A stretch of DNA of 19,059 nt, taken from an uncultured Bacteriovorax sp. GTDB lineage: Bacteria; Bdellovibrionota; Bacteriovoracia; Bacteriovoracales; Bacteriovoracaceae. Positions within the stretch are counted from its first letter, which is position 1. Each line of letters opens with the position of its first letter. The DNA is taken from the NCBI GenBank assembly GCA_946480715.1, contig CAMLKK010000044.1, positions 1 to 19,059 of the forward strand, given 5' to 3'. Below the pieces are notes generated by a model. The model ran no database searches, was not told the origin of the DNA, and saw only the letters and a program-made list of their open reading frames with translations. Below, in pieces: positions 15,021-19,059 of this stretch. The position numbers and the translations under genes were made by a program.

Positions 15021-15026
15021 ATTATA
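15021..15026 (-). promoter_or_regulatory. Perfect -10 box for the yjdM-like gene
   Basis: TATAAT on the minus strand lies about 31 bases before the ATG at 14990, giving a leader of roughly 20-25 bases. No good TTGACA is visible at the normal distance, so an activator or an extended element may be needed. Confidence 0.45.
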
Positions 15027-15104
15027 GAGATTGTGAGTCCTAATGGTAGACGCAACCCGAAATAGGTTTCTCTGATAAATATCATTTTTTTAAGTGTGTG
15101 AAAA

Positions 15105-16991
15105 CTAGAGAGGAATCATGAGATTCAAAACTTTTTTATCTGATTTGTAAAAAAGCTTTTTCTCCAAAAGGTCATTAAGTATTTCCTCAACGTGAACATC
15201 TTCTAAAACATCGCTAAGTTTATTTATGGATATTGGCTCTAAGGCCAGCTCAAGCATTGGCAAAATTTCTTTGGGAAGTTGATAATTTTTTCTCTCTGTA
15301 AATCGAGTATCCAATATATGAATAAAATCTTTTTCCGCTTTGAACGTTAACTCTGGAGTTTGGTGAAAGTAGTTATTGCTCCAATTCGCATGAATGTTTT
15401 TTATTTTTTCCAGCAATAGTGTATCAATTGCATTACTGGCCTCTGTAAAGTCACAGTAAAAGTAAGCAAAGTCCTGAATGTCTTCATCATTCAATCTGTA
15501 AATATGTTTATAGAGCGGATTGGGTCTCAAATCCAAACCATTTTTTTCACGATCTTTATACAAAACACTATCCCGAGGATAATTCATCGGTCTAATTCCT
15601 TTAGGCGGATATAGATGTGTAAGCTGAGGTAATAAAATTTCTAAATCTTTAAGTTTATTATTTTTTGTCGTGTGCGTGTTATAAAGAATGTTCCATGTCA
15701 CTCTTATATCGTTCATCTTACTATATTTTAAAAAAGCGATATTCTGGATTCCTGTCACTCCTTTATTCATTTCTTTTAACTCTTCGTCATCAAAACTTTC
15801 AATACCTGGTTGAACATGATCAATACCTGCCATTTTCAATGACTGAACCTGATTTAGATTTACATTAGACTTTAACTGATAATAAATTGAAAACTTTGGT
15901 TCAAGGTGGCGAAGTTTTTCAACAACAGTTGAATAATAGTGGGCAGGTAAAATGAGATCAACGGCCAAAAATTTAGTAACCCCATATTCTTTATGAAGTT
16001 CGACAAGCTCATTGAATAAGACATCAGGATTTTTTGATTTATATTTTAATGTTTCTTCATTGAGCCCACAAAAGCTACATTGATTCTTTTCTCCCCACCA
16101 GCATCCTTTCGAAGAGATAAACGGAAGCACAACTTTTTTGTAAGGGATCTTCTTCTCAACACAAATCTGGAAAAAGAAATCTCGAAAGTCAGGAGTGGGT
16201 GAATGTTCCATATTTTCAACAGACAACCTAATTGCAGGAACATCATCTTTTTCTAAATATGCATTTAGTTTGTTCCAGGTTACATCCTTTTTCTTGTGCA
16301 GATAAGAATTCAAATCATTCGTTTTAATTTCTGAACACAGAAAAGGAAACTCAATTTCCGCCTCGCCTGAGAAGACTATATCCACATCTGAAAAATTCTT
16401 TTTTAAAACTTTTCCAGCATACAACTCGCAATTGAATCCACCCAAAACATTGAGAATAGAACTATTAATGGATTTAATCTTCTTAAATAATGCAATTGAA
16501 GAAAGGGTCTGTTCAAACGTTGTTGTGGAGCCCACAATAATTGGATTCAACTCACAAATTTTGAAAGCCATTTTTTCAATAAATTTCTCACAGCGAGGCT
16601 GAAGATAATCAAACAGTATCGCCAGAAATTCACCTAGATTTTCGCATCCTTTTAAAAAAGAATGTTTTTGTATAATTCCAAGTTGAGCTTCGCTTAGAGA
16701 ATGAGTTTTAAAATATTCCCGAAAGTAGTGGGAATCAATTTTTTGATCATCGAAAATAATTGTAGAAAACAAAGCATCAAAAAACAAAACTTCGGTATTG
16801 GGCCACACTAAATCATGGTACAAATCCATACCAATGCTTTCAGCAAACTCCACCTCTGATTCTATGACATGTGTTTTAATGTTGTTTTTTTCATTGAGTG
16901 CTTTCAAAATCGCCAGACTCAACGAAGGCGCATTGAGCTTACCCGTAAACGGTAGTTTTATTAAAACGACATCATAGGCGCGATTGATCAT
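15105..16991 (-). CDS. B12-type radical SAM enzyme, RiPP maturation C-methyltransferase family (TIGR03975-like)
   Basis: The 628-residue protein has an N-terminal cobalamin-binding-like Rossmann region (residues ~1-225, beginning VVLIKLPFTGKLNAPSLSLA and with NVLGGFNCELYAGKVL near 181-196). The radical SAM barrel follows. The iron-sulfur motif is GCWWGEKNQCSFCGLN, a CX7CX2C arrangement (Cys 297, 305, 308) that is the hallmark of the RiPP maturation radical SAM protein 1 family rather than the canonical CX3CX2C. Further matches are AVDLILPAHYYS, a YYQLKSN strand, AGIDHVQPGIESF, MNKGVTGIQN, WNILYNTHT and LPQLTHLYPPKG. The C terminus has a winged-helix-like tail. Known family members methylate carbon centres of ribosomal peptides. 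No precursor gene is visible nearby, so the substrate here is unknown. Confidence 0.88.
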   Translation of the reverse strand: MINRAYDVVLIKLPFTGKLNAPSLSLAILKALNEKNNIKTHVIESEVEFAESIGMDLYHDLVWPNTEVLFFDALFSTIIFDDQKIDSHYFREYFKTHSLSEAQLGIIQKHSFLKGCENLGEFLAILFDYLQPRCEKFIEKMAFKICELNPIIVGSTTTFEQTLSSIALFKKIKSINSSILNVLGGFNCELYAGKVLKKNFSDVDIVFSGEAEIEFPFLCSEIKTNDLNSYLHKKKDVTWNKLNAYLEKDDVPAIRLSVENMEHSPTPDFRDFFFQICVEKKIPYKKVVLPFISSKGCWWGEKNQCSFCGLNEETLKYKSKNPDVLFNELVELHKEYGVTKFLAVDLILPAHYYSTVVEKLRHLEPKFSIYYQLKSNVNLNQVQSLKMAGIDHVQPGIESFDDEELKEMNKGVTGIQNIAFLKYSKMNDIRVTWNILYNTHTTKNNKLKDLEILLPQLTHLYPPKGIRPMNYPRDSVLYKDREKNGLDLRPNPLYKHIYRLNDEDIQDFAYFYCDFTEASNAIDTLLLEKIKNIHANWSNNYFHQTPELTFKAEKDFIHILDTRFTERKNYQLPKEILPMLELALEPISINKLSDVLEDVHVEEILNDLLEKKLFYKSDKKVLNLMIPL

Positions 16992-17083
16992 GACTTAAAG
17001 GATACCTAATGTTGTCATTTTTAATCATTATTGTTTGTTGTATTCGGGACATTATTCTAATGAATTGAAAACTCCCTATTAAA

Positions 17084-17099
17084 AGAATAAGCTTATTCT
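17084..17099. promoter_or_regulatory. Perfect 16-bp palindrome just before the YCII gene
   Basis: AGAATAAGCTTATTCT is its own reverse complement. It ends 8 bases before the ATG at 17108 and abuts the GAGG ribosome site, in the divergent region between the radical SAM and YCII genes. Binding here could block transcription or translation of the YCII gene. Confidence 0.5.
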
Positions 17100-17107
17100 G
17101 AGGTTTT

Positions 17108-17467
17108 ATGAACAAATTTTTAGCAATTTTCACTTGTGCGGAAAATAGCATCGCACACGAAGCATGGAAGAAATTAACTCGAGATGAACAACATACCCGC
17201 AGTGAAAAGGGAATGGCCGCCAATAATGAATGGTTTGAAAAATATAAAGAACAAATTGTGGACAAAGGTGGAATGCTTGGAGAAACCACTACACTTGTTG
17301 ATAAAAATGGATCTGTAAACATCCCGAGTAAAATGGGCTATTTTTTGATTATCAAAGCAGCCTCACGTGATGAGGCTGCCAAAATGTTTATCAATCATCC
17401 TCACTTCACATTTTTTCCAGGAGACGGCATCGAGATCATCGAGCTGACGAATACTCCAAGATCATAA
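17108..17467 (+). CDS. YCII-related (DGPF-type) small protein
   Basis: This 119-residue single-domain protein has the layout of the YCII family, a ferredoxin-like alpha-beta fold. The opening strand KFLAIFTC is followed by a helix ending WFEKYKEQIVDKGGMLGE, a strand GYFLIIKAASRDEAAKMF, the NHPHF motif and a terminal strand GIEIIEL. Family members include a muconolactone-isomerase-like enzyme and many uncharacterised proteins; the activity here is not known. GAGG lies upstream of the ATG at 17108, overlapping the edge of a palindrome. It is divergent from the radical SAM gene and convergent with the chemoreceptor gene, its stop being 5 bases from that gene's end, so there is no room for a separate terminator. 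Confidence 0.88.
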   Translation: MNKFLAIFTCAENSIAHEAWKKLTRDEQHTRSEKGMAANNEWFEKYKEQIVDKGGMLGETTTLVDKNGSVNIPSKMGYFLIIKAASRDEAAKMFINHPHFTFFPGDGIEIIELTNTPRS

Positions 17468-17472
17468 AAATA

Positions 17473-19053
17473 TCAGGCAGCTTTTTTCCCACTAACGATG
17501 GCGTTTAGTTGCACCACCAGTCCTTTAAAATCCTGAACCTGAGTTTCTAGATGTTCCGCTGCTTCACGTGCCTGGCTTGATGATCTCGTGTTTTCAGTTG
17601 ATGCAGAATCAATTTCCGTCATCGCCTTTTTTATTTCTTGAATACTAAGCGATTGTTCATTGCTTGCTGTGGATATCTCCATGATCATATTGTTTACGCT
17701 GTTAACGTTGGAAAATATTTCATCCAGCACAACACTACACTTTTGAGCAGTTTCATTTCCTTGATCCACTTTCTTCTGACTTTTTTCTACAAGAGATGCA
17801 ATTCTTGTTTTCGATGACTCCACAGTTTTTTGAACTCTATTTGTGCTTGCTTCTAAGAGTGAGCTGATTTCTTTTGCGGAATCACCACTCATGCGGGCCA
17901 GATTTCCAATCTCTTCTGCCACCACCGCAAATCCTTTTCCATGTTCTCCAGCCCTCGCCGCTTCCACTGAAGCATTGAAAGAAAGAAGTTTCGTCTGAAA
18001 AACAATTTCATTAATGATCTTCGTTTTGCTTTCTATATCGCCAATAATTTTTACAATGTCTGAAATCTCTTGATTGCTTTGTTCAATCTGTTGTCTGATT
18101 TCAATAGTGCTAGCGGAAATATCATTAATCGACGCCATAACTTCTTCGACTGCGGCTTTGCCGTCATTAACACTCCCCTTACTCAACTCCGAAACTTCAG
18201 CAGATTTTTTAGCGTTTTCAGCATTACTTTCAATAGTAGCACTTGTTTCTTCAACAGCTGCCGTTGTTTGTTGTAATGCAGAAGCTTGTTGAGTGATATT
18301 CGCTGAAAGTGAATGACTGGCCTTTGCTACCTCAGTGATGATCTGGGCAATCGTATCAGATCCTTGATCCAATCTAGATGAAATAGCATTGATCATTTGG
18401 GAAACGTTAAGAGCAAAAAAATATCCAATACAAAGTCCACTTACGAGACCAAAAACCATGATGATATTTTGTATGTTGTGTGTTTCTCTTGCGGTCGAGA
18501 TGGCAGAATCAACCCAACTTTTAGCATTTTTATTTTCAAACTCAAGAAGGTTGTTAATTGAACGATCATAAGCGGCTGCAGCTTCCGGACAATCTTTCAA
18601 AAAAATAGCTCGCATTTTATTGTGATTTTCTTCACCGCCTTTTTTATGCAGATCTAAAACCAGATTTCCAATTTGCTTGAAGTCGCTCCACTCGTGCTCC
18701 AAATCAGCAACTAGCTTTTCTTCACCTTCGATGACTGGCATTTTTTTATAGAGAGAGAATTCTGCTTCATATCGCTTGATGGCCTCTAAAGTTTTTTCAA
18801 CTGCTTCATCTTTTTGTGCTTGAGTGAGTCCTAGAAAGCCTAATGTGCGCAAATGTATACGGACCTGCTGATAGCTTAGGTACATGCGATCGATACTCGT
18901 TATTTTAGGCAAACTGCTGGTGACAATTTTATTATAACTATCGTCGATCTGATTGCTCCCCCACTTGCTCACACCCCCCACAAGTAAAATGAAAAAAATA
19001 AGCGTTCCACACAAAAACAAAAGCTTTACCTTCAGACTGAATCTTTCGAGCAT
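17473..19053 (-). CDS. Methyl-accepting chemotaxis protein without a HAMP domain
   Basis: This 526-residue chemoreceptor is anchored in the inner membrane and signals to CheA/CheW. Transmembrane helices lie at about 8-28 and 197-215 and enclose a ~165-residue periplasmic sensor that looks like a four-helix bundle (4HB_MCP type). The cytoplasmic part is a long coiled coil. The hairpin tip [21 protein letters not shown] followed by [15 protein letters not shown] (about 349-386) is the highly conserved CheA/CheW-binding region. No HAMP module is seen between TM2 and the coiled coil: [20 protein letters not shown] continues directly into the adaptation helices. Gln/Glu/Ser/Ala-rich patches ([13 protein letters not shown]) are likely methylation sites. 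The ATG at 19053 fits; its ribosome site is cut off by the window edge. Confidence 0.95.
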   Translation of the reverse strand: MLERFSLKVKLLFLCGTLIFFILLVGGVSKWGSNQIDDSYNKIVTSSLPKITSIDRMYLSYQQVRIHLRTLGFLGLTQAQKDEAVEKTLEAIKRYEAEFSLYKKMPVIEGEEKLVADLEHEWSDFKQIGNLVLDLHKKGGEENHNKMRAIFLKDCPEAAAAYDRSINNLLEFENKNAKSWVDSAISTARETHNIQNIIMVFGLVSGLCIGYFFALNVSQMINAISSRLDQGSDTIAQIITEVAKASHSLSANITQQASALQQTTAAVEETSATIESNAENAKKSAEVSELSKGSVNDGKAAVEEVMASINDISASTIEIRQQIEQSNQEISDIVKIIGDIESKTKIINEIVFQTKLLSFNASVEAARAGEHGKGFAVVAEEIGNLARMSGDSAKEISSLLEASTNRVQKTVESSKTRIASLVEKSQKKVDQGNETAQKCSVVLDEIFSNVNSVNNMIMEISTASNEQSLSIQEIKKAMTEIDSASTENTRSSSQAREAAEHLETQVQDFKGLVVQLNAIVSGKKAA

Positions 19054-19059
19054 AAAAAC

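Noticed and set aside
16992..17107. Search for a RiPP precursor peptide in the divergent gap
   Set aside because: No short ORF with a start, ribosome site and leader-like sequence was found on either strand.
1..19059. CRISPR arrays, rRNA genes, complete insertion sequences, replication origin
   Set aside because: No regularly spaced repeats, transposase or rRNA-like sequence was seen.

Overview
The window looks like chromosome from a moderately AT-rich Gram-negative predatory-lineage bacterium, most likely Bdellovibrionota (Bacteriovoracia/Bdellovibrionia). This rests on several lipoproteins and signal peptides, an FHA-type sigma-54 activator, a chemoreceptor without a HAMP domain, a FliL-like protein, and housekeeping genes of proteobacterial type. 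The assignment is an inference from gene style, not from a marker gene.

Left part (1-9559) is mostly core genome. A minus-strand cluster reads lipoprotein (3365-4018) > yicC (2439-3314) > gmk (1868-2446) > spoT/rel (1-1861, running off the left edge). rpoZ, which often sits between gmk and spoT, is absent. A divergent plus-strand gene (4189-5286) encodes a membrane protein with two FliL-like modules. It converges on and overlaps a sigma-54 activator (5251-6408) whose FHA domain is split by an apparent +1 frameshift (N-terminal piece 6356-6604). Then come engB (6727-7419), a small helical protein on the opposite strand (7416-7661), and a translationally coupled acyltransferase/SDR pair (7791-9559).

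The middle part (about 9560-12300) shows gene decay and AT-rich accessory DNA around a tRNA-Leu(CAA) gene at 10363-10448. On its left is a lipoprotein/DUF5648-like pseudogene with two in-frame stops. On its right is a RelA/SpoT-domain pseudogene that keeps its N- and C-terminal ends but has lost the catalytic core. Next comes a membrane protein with a C-terminal DUF6973-like domain, followed by a convergent terminator zone.

The right part (12300-19059) holds a cupin/secreted-protein pair, a divergent subtilisin-family protease with a 21-bp palindrome in the shared intergenic region, and a PhnA-type zinc-ribbon protein. It also holds a large B12-type radical SAM enzyme of the RiPP-maturation C-methyltransferase family with no visible precursor peptide, a YCII-domain protein preceded by a perfect 16-bp palindrome, and a methyl-accepting chemotaxis protein at the right edge.

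The strongest leads are the orphan RiPP-type radical SAM enzyme, the gutted RelA/SpoT-domain gene in the same window as an intact spoT, the split FHA regulator, and the two palindromes beside start codons.
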